64,000 bases of DNA, from the NCBI RefSeq assembly GCF_000803315.1, contig NZ_JRMH01000002.1:682001-746000 (forward strand), read 5' to 3'. A program made the position numbers and the translations under genes. The notes beneath the pieces are model-generated. The model worked only from the letters and a program-made list of their open reading frames with translations, had not been told where the DNA came from and did no database searches. Shown one piece after another: positions 20,595 to 28,867 of the stretch. The stretch is from Pectobacterium actinidiae (GTDB lineage: Bacteria > Pseudomonadota > Gammaproteobacteria > Enterobacterales > Enterobacteriaceae). Numbering within the stretch: position 1 is the first letter of the stretch; every line of letters starts with the position of its first letter.

Positions 20595-21611
20595 ATGTTG
20601 AAGACGCAAAGTCATGCATTTACTCAGGGATTGGTTCCACTCAAGATTATTTCTACCGGCAGCGCGCTTCCTGCGCAGCGGGTGACGTCGGCTGAATTAG
20701 ATGTGCGGCTCAATAAGCCTGCGGGCTATGTCGAAAGCCGTTCAGGCATTATCTATCGTCACCATGCCGATAATCATGCTAGTCAGGCTGAACTCGGTGT
20801 GGTGGCGTTAAATGACGCACTGGCGCGGGGAATGATTCCACCGGCGTCAATCGATCTGCTGTTGTTTGCTTCTGCCATTCCGATCCAGGCGCTGCCTTAT
20901 AGCGCCAGCCATTTATTAAAGGCGTCGTCTCTGCCAAAAGGGACGGCCTGTTTCGATATTAACAGCAGCTGCGTCAGTTTTATTTCTGCACTTCAGGTGG
21001 CGGCAGGCTTGCTGAATACCGGCGCTTATCGGCGCATTGCCATTGTCTCTACTGAACTGGCCTCACGCGGGATCGACTGGGATGACGAAGAGTCGTCGCT
21101 GATTTTTGGCGATGGTGCGGCGTGCGCCATTGTTGAACGCGGTGATGGGCGTTGCGGGATTGCGGCGTGTCTGCTGGAAACCTATCCGAAGGGCAGCGAA
21201 CTGTGCCAAATCCGCGCAGGTGGCACCTTGCGTAACCCGCGTGCGGGGATGGAACTGCATGATTTTCTGTTCCACATGCAGGGAAAACGGCTGTTCAGGC
21301 AGGCGTCTGCCTTAATTGAAGGCTATCTGCAACGGCTGCTGGATGCCAGTGGCTATTCGCTGGAGCAGATGGCGGCGGTGGTTCCCCATCAGGCCAGTCA
21401 CCTGTCGCTGGAACATATGCGTAAGCGGCTGGCGATCCCGACGGAAAGGCTGATTGATATTTATCGCTATCACGGTAATCAGGTTGCGGCCTCGATTCCG
21501 ACGGCACTACATCATGCCATTGTGACGCAACGCCTGCCTGAAGGTGAACCCGCGATGCTGGTCGGTACGGCCGCCGGGTTGACGCTGGGCGGGATGGTAT
21601 TGATTCCATGA
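20595..21611 (+). CDS. Beta-ketoacyl-ACP synthase III / OleA-like thiolase-fold enzyme
   Basis: First gene of a seven-gene operon. 338 residues of the FabH/OleA thiolase-fold family with an intact Cys-His-Asn triad: C126 (DINSSCVSF), H265 (VVPHQAS) and N295 (YHGNQVAASIP). The FGDGAACAIV and GTAAGLTLGG motifs of the family are present. The chain likely condenses an acyl thioester with either malonyl-ACP (FabH mode) or a second acyl chain (OleA mode); sequence alone does not decide. The ATG at 20595 follows AAAGG; a TTG one codon earlier is possible. The next gene overlaps by ATGA. Confidence 0.9.
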   Translation: MLKTQSHAFTQGLVPLKIISTGSALPAQRVTSAELDVRLNKPAGYVESRSGIIYRHHADNHASQAELGVVALNDALARGMIPPASIDLLLFASAIPIQALPYSASHLLKASSLPKGTACFDINSSCVSFISALQVAAGLLNTGAYRRIAIVSTELASRGIDWDDEESSLIFGDGAACAIVERGDGRCGIAACLLETYPKGSELCQIRAGGTLRNPRAGMELHDFLFHMQGKRLFRQASALIEGYLQRLLDASGYSLEQMAAVVPHQASHLSLEHMRKRLAIPTERLIDIYRYHGNQVAASIPTALHHAIVTQRLPEGEPAMLVGTAAGLTLGGMVLIP

Positions 21612-22636
21612 GGGTCTTCGTCACGGGCGCAACCAGCGGATTGGGACGTAACGCGGTGGAATGGCTGCTTCAGGCCGGACATCAGGTGCTGGCCTGTGGG
21701 CGCGATTGCACCGTGGGTCAGCAGCTTGAAGCGCTGGGTGCGCAGTTCGCCCGCATTGATTTGGTGGAAACGCCGGTAGAGCAGTTTCGAACGCTGATGG
21801 CGGGCTGCGACGTGGTCTGGCACTGTGCTGCGAAATCATCACCGTGGGGGCAGTATGCTGATTTTTACCAGAATAATACTGAGGTAACGGCGCGACTGGC
21901 GGAAGCCGCCGGTCAACTGGGTATCCCGCGCGTTGTGCATATCTCCACGCCTGCGATTTATTTTGATTACCAACATCACCTGAATATTGATGAACGCTAC
22001 CGCGCGGCGCGTTTTGCCAATCACTATGCGCAGACCAAGTTTTTGGCCGAGGAGCGGCTTCAGGCGCTAGCGTCACGCTACCCGCAAACCACCTATGTCA
22101 TCCTGCGTCCGCGTGGCCTGTTTGGCCCACATGACCGTGTGATTCTGCCGCGTATTCTGGAGCAAATCGCGGTGGGTGGCGGCGTGCTGCGGCTTCCGCG
22201 CGGTGGCGAAGCGCTGCTGGATCTGACGTTTGTCGGCAACGTAGTCGAAGCGATGGCGCTCGCCAGCCAGCGCACGGGGCTGGTTTCTGGTTCGGCCTAC
22301 AACATCACCAATCATGAGCCGGCACGCCTTGCAGATATGCTCCAGCAACTGCTGATTGGTCAGTTGGGCATGAATTATCGTGTTAAGGCGGTGCCGTATC
22401 CGTTGCTGCATGTGGTGGCTGGTGGCATGGAACTGTTCTCGTGGTTTAGCCGCAAAGAGCCCCTACTGACGCGCTACAGCGCAGGCGCGGTGAATTTCGA
22501 TATGACGCTCAGCGCAGAGAAAGCGCAGCAAGAGCTGGGTTATCAGCCACGTTTTTCCCTCCAGCAGGGCATCGAGTTAACCGGTAGCTGGTTCAAAACA
22601 CATCTTGCGCAGCGGAGCACTGACGGACATGGCTAA
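21608..22636 (+). CDS. NAD(P)-dependent epimerase/3-beta-HSD family (OleD-like)
   Basis: An extended short-chain dehydrogenase of 342 residues. The Rossmann motif VTGATSGLGRNAVEWL is at residues 5-20 and the catalytic YxxxK is YAQTK (about residue 139), with STPAIYF just before. RPRGLFGPHD and LDLTFVGNVVEA are typical of the 3-beta-hydroxysteroid dehydrogenase/OleD branch, so reduction of a beta-keto product of the preceding synthase to a beta-hydroxy acid is a reasonable guess. It starts at an ATGA overlap with the synthase and overlaps the next gene by 8 bp. Confidence 0.88.
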   Translation: MRVFVTGATSGLGRNAVEWLLQAGHQVLACGRDCTVGQQLEALGAQFARIDLVETPVEQFRTLMAGCDVVWHCAAKSSPWGQYADFYQNNTEVTARLAEAAGQLGIPRVVHISTPAIYFDYQHHLNIDERYRAARFANHYAQTKFLAEERLQALASRYPQTTYVILRPRGLFGPHDRVILPRILEQIAVGGGVLRLPRGGEALLDLTFVGNVVEAMALASQRTGLVSGSAYNITNHEPARLADMLQQLLIGQLGMNYRVKAVPYPLLHVVAGGMELFSWFSRKEPLLTRYSAGAVNFDMTLSAEKAQQELGYQPRFSLQQGIELTGSWFKTHLAQRSTDGHG

Positions 22637-23435
22637 TATTTCGACGTTTGAAGTAGGATACTGCCTGCATCCAGGCTGCATGGCGCTGCGCGGTGCGGGA
22701 TGGAAAGTGTGCCGTTTTCCGGCGCGGGTCTGGATGCTGGAAAGTCAGGGTAAGCGCTGGCTTTGGGATACCGGTTATGCCCAGCATTTTACCGATGCTA
22801 CGCGTTCCGGCCTGTTCCAACTGTACCGTAGAATGACGCCGGTGCATTTTGAAACGAAAGACGCGCTGATTCATCAGCTACACGCGCAGGGCATTCAGCC
22901 TGCCGATATCGACGGCCTGATCATCTCCCATTTTCACGGCGACCATATCGCGGGGCTGCGGGATTTCCCTTCCGTGCCGTTTATCTGTTCGGCGCTGGGC
23001 TGGCAGCAGACGCGAAACCTGCGTGGTTTCGCAGCGTTGAAGCGGGCGTTTGTCCCTGCGCTGATCCCTGAACAATTTGAGCAGGCGCTCCAGTTTGTTG
23101 AGAACTTCCCACTTACCGATCTGCCAGCCGAGCTGGCACCGTTTACGCAAGGCTACGCGCTACCCGGTAGCGATAAAGAGATTGTGCTGGTGCCGTTGCC
23201 CGGCCACGCAGTCGGACACCTCGGCGCGTTTGTTCTGACTGAAAACGGCTGGGTGCTGCTGGCAAGCGATGCCGCCTGGTCGCCGCACAGCTATCGTGAA
23301 GGTCGCGGACCGTCGCGGTTGGCGAATCTGGTGATGGATGATCCACAAGCCTATTACCACACGCTGGACCAACTGCACCAGTTGCACCTGAACGGACAGG
23401 TCGAGATTCGGTTGTGTCACGAGGGCGACCTATGA
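22629..23435 (+). CDS. Metallo-beta-lactamase-fold hydrolase
   Basis: 268 residues. The dinuclear zinc signature is H101-F-H103-G-D105-H106 (SHFHGDH), followed by a His in PLPGHAVGHLG and the bridging Asp in LLASDAAWSP. Members hydrolyse thioesters, lactones or other acyl bonds. Here it may release or proof-read an acyl intermediate of the pathway. AHL-lactonase activity is imaginable given the neighbouring quorum genes, but nothing specific supports it. The ATG at 22629 (MANISTFEVGY) is preferred over one 8 codons upstream (22605). Confidence 0.88.
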   Translation: MANISTFEVGYCLHPGCMALRGAGWKVCRFPARVWMLESQGKRWLWDTGYAQHFTDATRSGLFQLYRRMTPVHFETKDALIHQLHAQGIQPADIDGLIISHFHGDHIAGLRDFPSVPFICSALGWQQTRNLRGFAALKRAFVPALIPEQFEQALQFVENFPLTDLPAELAPFTQGYALPGSDKEIVLVPLPGHAVGHLGAFVLTENGWVLLASDAAWSPHSYREGRGPSRLANLVMDDPQAYYHTLDQLHQLHLNGQVEIRLCHEGDL

Positions 23436-24718
23436 TTCCGCTGATGACGATCTGGCACTATTTCCGCGCCAGACGCCTCACCTTTGCCACCCGTCAGGCG
23501 CTTGAACGCCATCAGCAGCGTCAGCTTTCTCGTTTTGCACGGCGGGTGCTGGCGCGTAGCCCCTATTTTCGTCCTTACTGCCAGCTGCCGATTACCTCCT
23601 GGCCGACGATGGACAAAGCCGTAATGATGGCCGAATTCGATCGGATGAACACCGCCGGGCTTAAGCGGGATGACTTGCTTGCTTGCGCCCGTCGCAGTGA
23701 AGTGGATCGAGACTTCACGCCGAATGTGAACGGGTTTAGCGTCGGGCTGTCGTCAGGCACGTCTGGTCAGCGTGGTCTGTTTGTCGTCAGCCCGCGCGAA
23801 CAGCAGATTTGGGCAGGGGGAATGCTGGCGAAAATGCTGCCGGACGGTTTACGCGCCGGTGAACGGGTCGCGCTGTTTCTGCGGGCGGATAACAACCTGT
23901 ATCACAGTGTCGATAACCGCTGGCTCAGCCTATCGTTTTACGATCTCTTCGCGCCGTTTTCCGGCCATTTTCCGCGGCTGGAAGCGTGGTCGCCGTCCAT
24001 TATCGTCGCCCCCGCACAGGTGCTGCGCGAGCTGGCGCTGGCGGTACTGCGCGGTGAATTGCGCCTGTCGGTCAAAAAGGTGATTTCCGTGGCTGAGGTG
24101 TTGGAGCCGCAGGATAAGCAACTGTTACAGCAGGTCTTCGGGCAAGTAGGGGAAGTGTATCAGGCAACGGAAGGCTTTCTGGCATCGACCTGCGAACATG
24201 GCACGCTGCATCTCAACGAAGAATTTATTCACATTGAGCCGCAGTGGCTGGATGACACACGCTTTACGCCCATCATTACCGATTTCACCCGCAGCACGCA
24301 GCCGATTGTGCGCTATCGGCTGGATGATGTGCTGGTCAAACAGCAGGAACCCTGTGCATGTGGCCGCGTGACGATGGCGATTGCCCGTATTGAAGGGCGC
24401 AGCGATGACAGCCTGAGATTGCCGAACCACAGTGGTGAAACTCAGACCGTGTTTGCCGATCTCTGTAGTCGGATTATCGCTAACGCGCTGCCGCTGCATG
24501 CCGATTATCGGCTGATACAGCAGGGAGACGTGACGCTGCATTTATCCGCTGCGTGCAGTTTGCCGGAGTTGGAAGGCTGTCGGGATAGCCTGTCGCAGCA
24601 GTTTGCGTTACAGGGCATTGATGTGTCGCGGCTATGGTGGCAATTAACCGCGGGCGAGATCGCGCCGGAATTTACGCAAAAGCGCAGGCGTATTACCCGT
24701 TTGAAGGGGGAAGCATGA
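23432..24718 (+). CDS. F390 synthetase/PaaK-type adenylating ligase
   Basis: 428 residues of the adenylate-forming superfamily, nearest to the proteins often annotated F390-synthetase-related or PaaK-like. The phosphate-binding loop is GLSSGTSGQRGLFVVSP (about 108-124). YQATEGFLAST and VRYRLDDVL correspond to the substrate-pocket and ATP-ribose-binding motifs, and CACGR is typical of this branch. It should activate a carboxylate as an acyl-AMP and perhaps form a thioester. Methanogen F390 itself is irrelevant here. Start and stop overlap both neighbours as ATGA. Confidence 0.82.
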   Translation: MIPLMTIWHYFRARRLTFATRQALERHQQRQLSRFARRVLARSPYFRPYCQLPITSWPTMDKAVMMAEFDRMNTAGLKRDDLLACARRSEVDRDFTPNVNGFSVGLSSGTSGQRGLFVVSPREQQIWAGGMLAKMLPDGLRAGERVALFLRADNNLYHSVDNRWLSLSFYDLFAPFSGHFPRLEAWSPSIIVAPAQVLRELALAVLRGELRLSVKKVISVAEVLEPQDKQLLQQVFGQVGEVYQATEGFLASTCEHGTLHLNEEFIHIEPQWLDDTRFTPIITDFTRSTQPIVRYRLDDVLVKQQEPCACGRVTMAIARIEGRSDDSLRLPNHSGETQTVFADLCSRIIANALPLHADYRLIQQGDVTLHLSAACSLPELEGCRDSLSQQFALQGIDVSRLWWQLTAGEIAPEFTQKRRRITRLKGEA

Positions 24719-25371
24719 GGCGATCTCCTCAACACACGCTGCTATTGCGGCTGAAGGCGCTGCTCTTCGGCTGGGGAACGGTTGGGGTGGTGTATCAACT
24801 GAGCGCGCAGTTTCAGGGGCAGGGAACGGTGCTGCCGACGTCACTTGTTGATGAATGGATTTCCTTTAGCGCCTCGGCTATCTGGCTGTATCTCTCCTTT
24901 TTCATCATCGTGCCGCTGTCTTATTTATCCTGTCCGATGGCGCGTTTGGGGGGGCTACGTCAGGCAACGCAGCTTACTGCCGTGATGGCGGGCGTGGTAT
25001 ACCTGATTTTTCCGACCACGATGGTGTATCCACAGGTTGTCGGGGACGATCTTTCCACTCGTGTGCTACAGCTATTGCTGCGCATCGACTCGCCACAGAA
25101 TTGCCTGCCCTCGCTGCATATTGCGCTAACGGTGCTGGCTGTATGGGCGATGAGCGACGGCCAGCAGAAGGTGAAAACGGGCTTTTATCTTCTCTGGGGT
25201 GTCGCGATTGCCTTTTCCATCCTGCAACTGCGACGCCACCTGTTCATCGATCTGGTGACTGGCGCGATGCTAGCGGGAATCACCGGATGGGTCTTTCTGT
25301 ACCGCCGGGGGGCAGTAAAGGCGATTTCCCCAGCGGCTCCGCTGCCTAACGATAAGCGCCATCAGGAATGA
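24715..25371 (+). CDS. PAP2-family membrane phosphatase
   Basis: 218 residues with several membrane segments. The PAP2 (type 2 phosphatidic acid phosphatase) core is reduced but recognisable: LPSLHIALTVLAVWA (catalytic His of motif 2) and RRHLFIDLVTG (motif 3, HxxxD). It probably removes phosphate from a lipid-like substrate at the membrane, or moves an alcohol intermediate out. A longer in-frame start (24634) would run far into the ligase gene; the ATGA overlap at 24715 is the natural start. Confidence 0.85.
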   Translation: MRRSPQHTLLLRLKALLFGWGTVGVVYQLSAQFQGQGTVLPTSLVDEWISFSASAIWLYLSFFIIVPLSYLSCPMARLGGLRQATQLTAVMAGVVYLIFPTTMVYPQVVGDDLSTRVLQLLLRIDSPQNCLPSLHIALTVLAVWAMSDGQQKVKTGFYLLWGVAIAFSILQLRRHLFIDLVTGAMLAGITGWVFLYRRGAVKAISPAAPLPNDKRHQE

Positions 25372-25375
25372 AATC

Positions 25376-26491
25376 ATGATCGATTTGGCATTACCGATAG
25401 TCCTCATGTTAGTTGTGGTGGTTGGCGAAGCGCTGATTTTGCAGTGGATGCAGCGTGAGAAGGTGAACTGGCACGATGTGGTTTTCAACCTGAATTCAGG
25501 GCATATCATGCTGTGGCTTTTCCGCAGTGTGGAAATTTTTTGCTATGGCTATGTCGCAGCGCATTTCAGCTTGGGTTGGGTAGAAACCTGGCCGCCAGTG
25601 TTAATGTGGCTGTTCGCGATACTCGCCTGGGATTTTGGTTTTTATTGGCTACATCGCCTGCACCATACCTTTGGCGTGCTGTGGGCGGTGCATGTGGTGC
25701 ATCATCAGGGCGAGCATTTCAATCTGTCGTTGGGCGTGCGTAACTCGTGGTATTCCTCGCTGACCTCCATTCCGTTCTTCCTGATTCTGGCGCTGCTCGG
25801 CGTCCCGCTGTACGTATTCGTCACCGTTTCCATCCTGCATTACAGCGTTCAGCTCTTTAACCATAACGCGATGACGCCCAAACTGGGCTGGCTGGAAAAG
25901 GTGCTGGTGACGCCAGCACACCATCGGGTACACCATGTGAATGACCGCGCCTACGCCGATAAGAATTTCGGCGGCACCTTTATTTTTTGGGACAAACTGT
26001 TTGGCAGTTTTTGTCCACAGCTGCCTGATACGCCTTTCCGCTACGGGGCAGGCAGAGAAACCCCCTCGAAAAACCCGTTTTGGGCCAGCAACCAACCTTT
26101 TATGTCGTACCTGAAATTGTCGGTGCGCCGTACGGGTCAGGCGACGTTTCACTGTACGCCAGTGGCGCTGATTGCCGGTGCGATGTTGCTGTTTTCACTG
26201 GTAGTGGGCTACGTCTATCTGTATGGCTACGGCTATGATTCCGCCAACCTGTCGCAGGCGGCGCTCTTCCTGCTGTTGGTCGCCGGTGCGGTCGCGCTGG
26301 GCGGGATTTCCGAAGGGCGACGCTGGGGTATTTACATCTGGCTGCTGGTGGGGCTGCTATTCCCCGCTGTGTTTCTCGTCTATCTGGGCTGGGAAGCGCT
26401 CTATTGGAAGATAGCCATGCTGACGCTGATGATCCACGGGCTGGCAATGGCAATCGGCTGGGGCCGACACCCGATTGTCGAGGAAGAGTAA
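25376..26491 (+). CDS. Sterol desaturase / fatty acid hydroxylase superfamily
   Basis: A 371-residue membrane di-iron enzyme. The histidine boxes are intact: HRLHH (93-97), HVVHHQGEHFN (106-116) and HHRVHH (182-187). Hydrophobic segments flank the boxes, and a further C-terminal hydrophobic part (about 255-345) makes it longer than simple hydroxylases. It likely hydroxylates or desaturates an acyl or isoprenoid chain at the membrane. True sterol chemistry is unlikely in this organism. It starts 4 bp after the PAP2 gene and its stop shares a base with the next ATG (TAATG). Confidence 0.9.
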   Translation: MIDLALPIVLMLVVVVGEALILQWMQREKVNWHDVVFNLNSGHIMLWLFRSVEIFCYGYVAAHFSLGWVETWPPVLMWLFAILAWDFGFYWLHRLHHTFGVLWAVHVVHHQGEHFNLSLGVRNSWYSSLTSIPFFLILALLGVPLYVFVTVSILHYSVQLFNHNAMTPKLGWLEKVLVTPAHHRVHHVNDRAYADKNFGGTFIFWDKLFGSFCPQLPDTPFRYGAGRETPSKNPFWASNQPFMSYLKLSVRRTGQATFHCTPVALIAGAMLLFSLVVGYVYLYGYGYDSANLSQAALFLLLVAGAVALGGISEGRRWGIYIWLLVGLLFPAVFLVYLGWEALYWKIAMLTLMIHGLAMAIGWGRHPIVEEE

Positions 26492-27588
26492 TGCTCGCAC
26501 CGCTAAAGCCTCTGCGCTATGAACAAGGTCGCGATCTGGCGTTGCATCGGGCGCTGATTAAAGCCGCGAATGACTATCTGGCAGCAACGGGCGATCACCG
26601 TTTTGCCAACGCCGGGTTTATCGGCAAGATGCTGTTTCTGGTGGCGTTGTGTCTGACGTTTTATGGTTTCAGTCTCTTGCAGACGACGCTGTGGGGCTTT
26701 GCGTGCTGTTACTTTGGCTTTATTTTTACCGCCATGTTTCTGGCGGTGAATGTGGTGCATGATGCCTCGCACAACGTCTTTTTCCGGCGGCCGTGGGCGA
26801 ATCGCCTGCTCAATATCGTGGTGAGTATTCCGCTCGGCATGGATTCCGACTGCTGGCGAGTGCGGCATGTGATTTTTCATCATGCGCATGTGAATGTGCA
26901 GCACTACGATCTCGATATTGAAGAGAACGGCGTCTTGCGGCAGTCCCCTTATCATCGGTTTCGCGGTTTTATGCGCGCCCAGCGCTACTACTGGCCGCTG
27001 GTGGCGTCGCTGACCTTTCCCTGCATCATTTGGTTTTTTGACTGGATAGATCGTGCGGGGAAAACGCAGGTGACGCGAAATATGACGCTTCAAGGCGTGA
27101 AGGGCTGGGGCGTTTTCCTGCTTTCCAAAGTGCTACATGCCTTATTGGCGCTGGCTATTCCTTACTGGCTGCTGTCGCCAACTCCCGTCGGTTTTGGCTC
27201 ACTGCTACTGGTTTACCTGCTGAGCCAAATGCTGTCATCGCTGATTTTTGTCGTCCTGATTCTGGGGTCGCACTGGGCAAAAGGGACATTCTATCAGGCA
27301 CCGGAAGACGGTCTGTTCAGGCATGGTCGCTATCAGCACGTGTTTTCCACCACGGTGGACTGGACTACCCGCCCTGCCTGGCTCGGTTACTGGCTGGGAC
27401 AGCTCAATATGCATCTGACCCACCATATTTTCCCCAACTGGAATCACCGGCACTATCCCGCACTGTCGAAAATCATTGCGGATATTGCCCCGCGTTACGG
27501 CATTGATTACCAATGTATTACGCTGAAATCGATTCTGATTGAGCAACAACGCTTTCTTAAAAAGATGGGCAATGGCAGCAAAAAATAG
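26491..27588 (+). CDS. Membrane fatty acid desaturase
   Basis: 365 residues, last gene of the seven-gene operon. Three di-iron histidine boxes are visible: HDASH (90-94), HVIFHHAHVN with HH at about 130 and HLTHHIFPNWNHRHYP near residue 310, separated by membrane segments. It resembles acyl-lipid or acyl-CoA desaturases that put double bonds in long acyl chains. With the hydroxylase next door it suggests that a long chain is oxidised at two places. Start by TAATG coupling with the upstream gene. The next gene begins 60 bp later and looks independent. Confidence 0.9.
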   Translation: MLAPLKPLRYEQGRDLALHRALIKAANDYLAATGDHRFANAGFIGKMLFLVALCLTFYGFSLLQTTLWGFACCYFGFIFTAMFLAVNVVHDASHNVFFRRPWANRLLNIVVSIPLGMDSDCWRVRHVIFHHAHVNVQHYDLDIEENGVLRQSPYHRFRGFMRAQRYYWPLVASLTFPCIIWFFDWIDRAGKTQVTRNMTLQGVKGWGVFLLSKVLHALLALAIPYWLLSPTPVGFGSLLLVYLLSQMLSSLIFVVLILGSHWAKGTFYQAPEDGLFRHGRYQHVFSTTVDWTTRPAWLGYWLGQLNMHLTHHIFPNWNHRHYPALSKIIADIAPRYGIDYQCITLKSILIEQQRFLKKMGNGSKK

Positions 27589-27648
27589 CCCGTTATCTCT
27601 ATTTATTAATAAGTTAGATTTTCATCTGTATTCAAGGAGCGAGACTTC

Positions 27649-28578
27649 ATGCGTTATTTATCTCTGGCCGTTTCATCCCTGCTGTTCTTTTTTACTTCGT
27701 CCGTCTGGGCGATGGATTGCAGCAAGGCCAGTACAGACACCGAGAAAATGATTTGTGCCAGCAGCCGTTTACAGCAGCTTGATGCAGTATTAAACAAGGC
27801 CTATCAGGGGTACGTGAAAAAAGAAGACAAAGCGCAAGCGCGTCAGGAGCAGCGCGCGTGGCTGGCCGAGCGTGACCGCTGCAAGGATGAGGTTTGTTTG
27901 GGGAATGAGATGGTTTCCCGTATTCAGGCGCTTTCCGGCAGTGAAAATATCTCCCTGATTACGCAGGCCTCAGGCCAGTGGGACTTCGTTCTCAGCGTGG
28001 CGACGTGCGATCTCGATACCTCTTATTCAATCTGTGAAGGCGCTGGCACGCTGGATATTTTTAAGAAAGGGCGCGGTGAGCTATTCCAGCGTATCACGAT
28101 GGAAAACCTGTTCATCGAGCTGAACAAGAAAGGGGAAGTGACAGCGAATCTGGTCGAGGTCTACGGTGAGAACAACAGTGGGCTGGTGATTGATGACGCT
28201 AACTTCGACCATCATGCGGATATCATGCTGCGTAATGGCAATAACGGTGCTTACGGCGGGCCGTCTTACGACGTCTACCTGTTTGATGTGGAAAAGCAGC
28301 AGTTCACCCAGAATGCGCCGCTGACCGAGCTAGCCAGTTCTAATCTCGGCCTGTTCGAAATCGATGAGAAAAGTAAGACCATCACGACGTTTACCAAAAG
28401 TGGCTGCTGCTGGCACCAATGGTCTACCTACCAGATGGCGAATAATAAACCTGTCCTGATTGTCGAAACCACGGAAGCCTACTCCGAAGAAAAACAGGCG
28501 ATGGTAGCCACAACCCGCGAGTTGGTGGGTGGCAAGTGGAAGGTGAAGGAAGAGATAGTAAAAGTCGACGAGCAGTAA
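27649..28578 (+). CDS. LprI N-terminal-domain periplasmic protein
   Basis: 309 residues, exported: signal peptide MRYLSLAVSSLLFFFTSSVWA then MDCSKAS. Residues about 22-95 match the LprI-N domain (DUF1311, lysozyme-inhibitor-like): DCSKASTDTEKMICAS, LNKAYQ, QRAWLAERDRC. The rest is a beta-rich domain with D.NFDHHADIMLRNG.NGAYGG, as in FG-GAP/XAC2610-like proteins. It may inhibit a lysozyme or bind a cell-wall ligand, which is inference. AAGGAGCGAG precedes the ATG. It follows the lipid-like operon by 60 bp but has its own signal and no clear link to it. Confidence 0.82.
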   Translation: MRYLSLAVSSLLFFFTSSVWAMDCSKASTDTEKMICASSRLQQLDAVLNKAYQGYVKKEDKAQARQEQRAWLAERDRCKDEVCLGNEMVSRIQALSGSENISLITQASGQWDFVLSVATCDLDTSYSICEGAGTLDIFKKGRGELFQRITMENLFIELNKKGEVTANLVEVYGENNSGLVIDDANFDHHADIMLRNGNNGAYGGPSYDVYLFDVEKQQFTQNAPLTELASSNLGLFEIDEKSKTITTFTKSGCCWHQWSTYQMANNKPVLIVETTEAYSEEKQAMVATTRELVGGKWKVKEEIVKVDEQ

Positions 28579-28595
28579 AATTTCCCTGCTTCACA

Positions 28596-28627
28596 GACAG
28601 ACGCCGTAGCTGAATGCGGCGTCTGTC
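28596..28627 (+). terminator. Hairpin after the LprI-N gene
   Basis: A perfect 11-bp stem (GACAGACGCCG / CGGCGTCTGTC) with a 10-nt loop, 18 bp past the stop codon. There is no T run after it, so it may be a transcript-end stabiliser or a Rho-dependent 3' end. Confidence 0.55.
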
Positions 28628-28867
28628 ATCGCCCCGCTCATTCCCACTCTGCCGTTATTCCCCTGCATTCTCCGATACTTTGCAAAAGTGTTACGTCAGG
28701 CATTCTCAACATGACTTTTTTGCCACTTGCTAGACAGAGATGGCAGCCATGAAAAGGCAAATGCAGTGCAGATCGCGCAGCATGGCAAAACTTCACAAAA
28801 AAGACGTGTTTTATTAACAACTCGTTTATGCGTTGTATTCTCTAACCCTACTTTGGAGATGCCTGAC

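Noticed and set aside
22629..23435. MBL-fold enzyme as an AHL lactonase that degrades the ExpI signal
   Set aside because: HxHxDH is common to the whole superfamily. It is embedded in the lipid-like operon and nothing specific to AHL lactonases was seen.
23930..24541. Long minus-strand ORFs inside the ligase gene
   Set aside because: They are shadows of a GC-rich coding frame; the plus-strand frame has the family motifs and coupled start and stop.
26491..27588. Fatty acid desaturase as an ordinary housekeeping desaturase
   Set aside because: It begins at a TAATG junction with the hydroxylase gene and belongs to the seven-gene operon, so a pathway-specific role is more likely.
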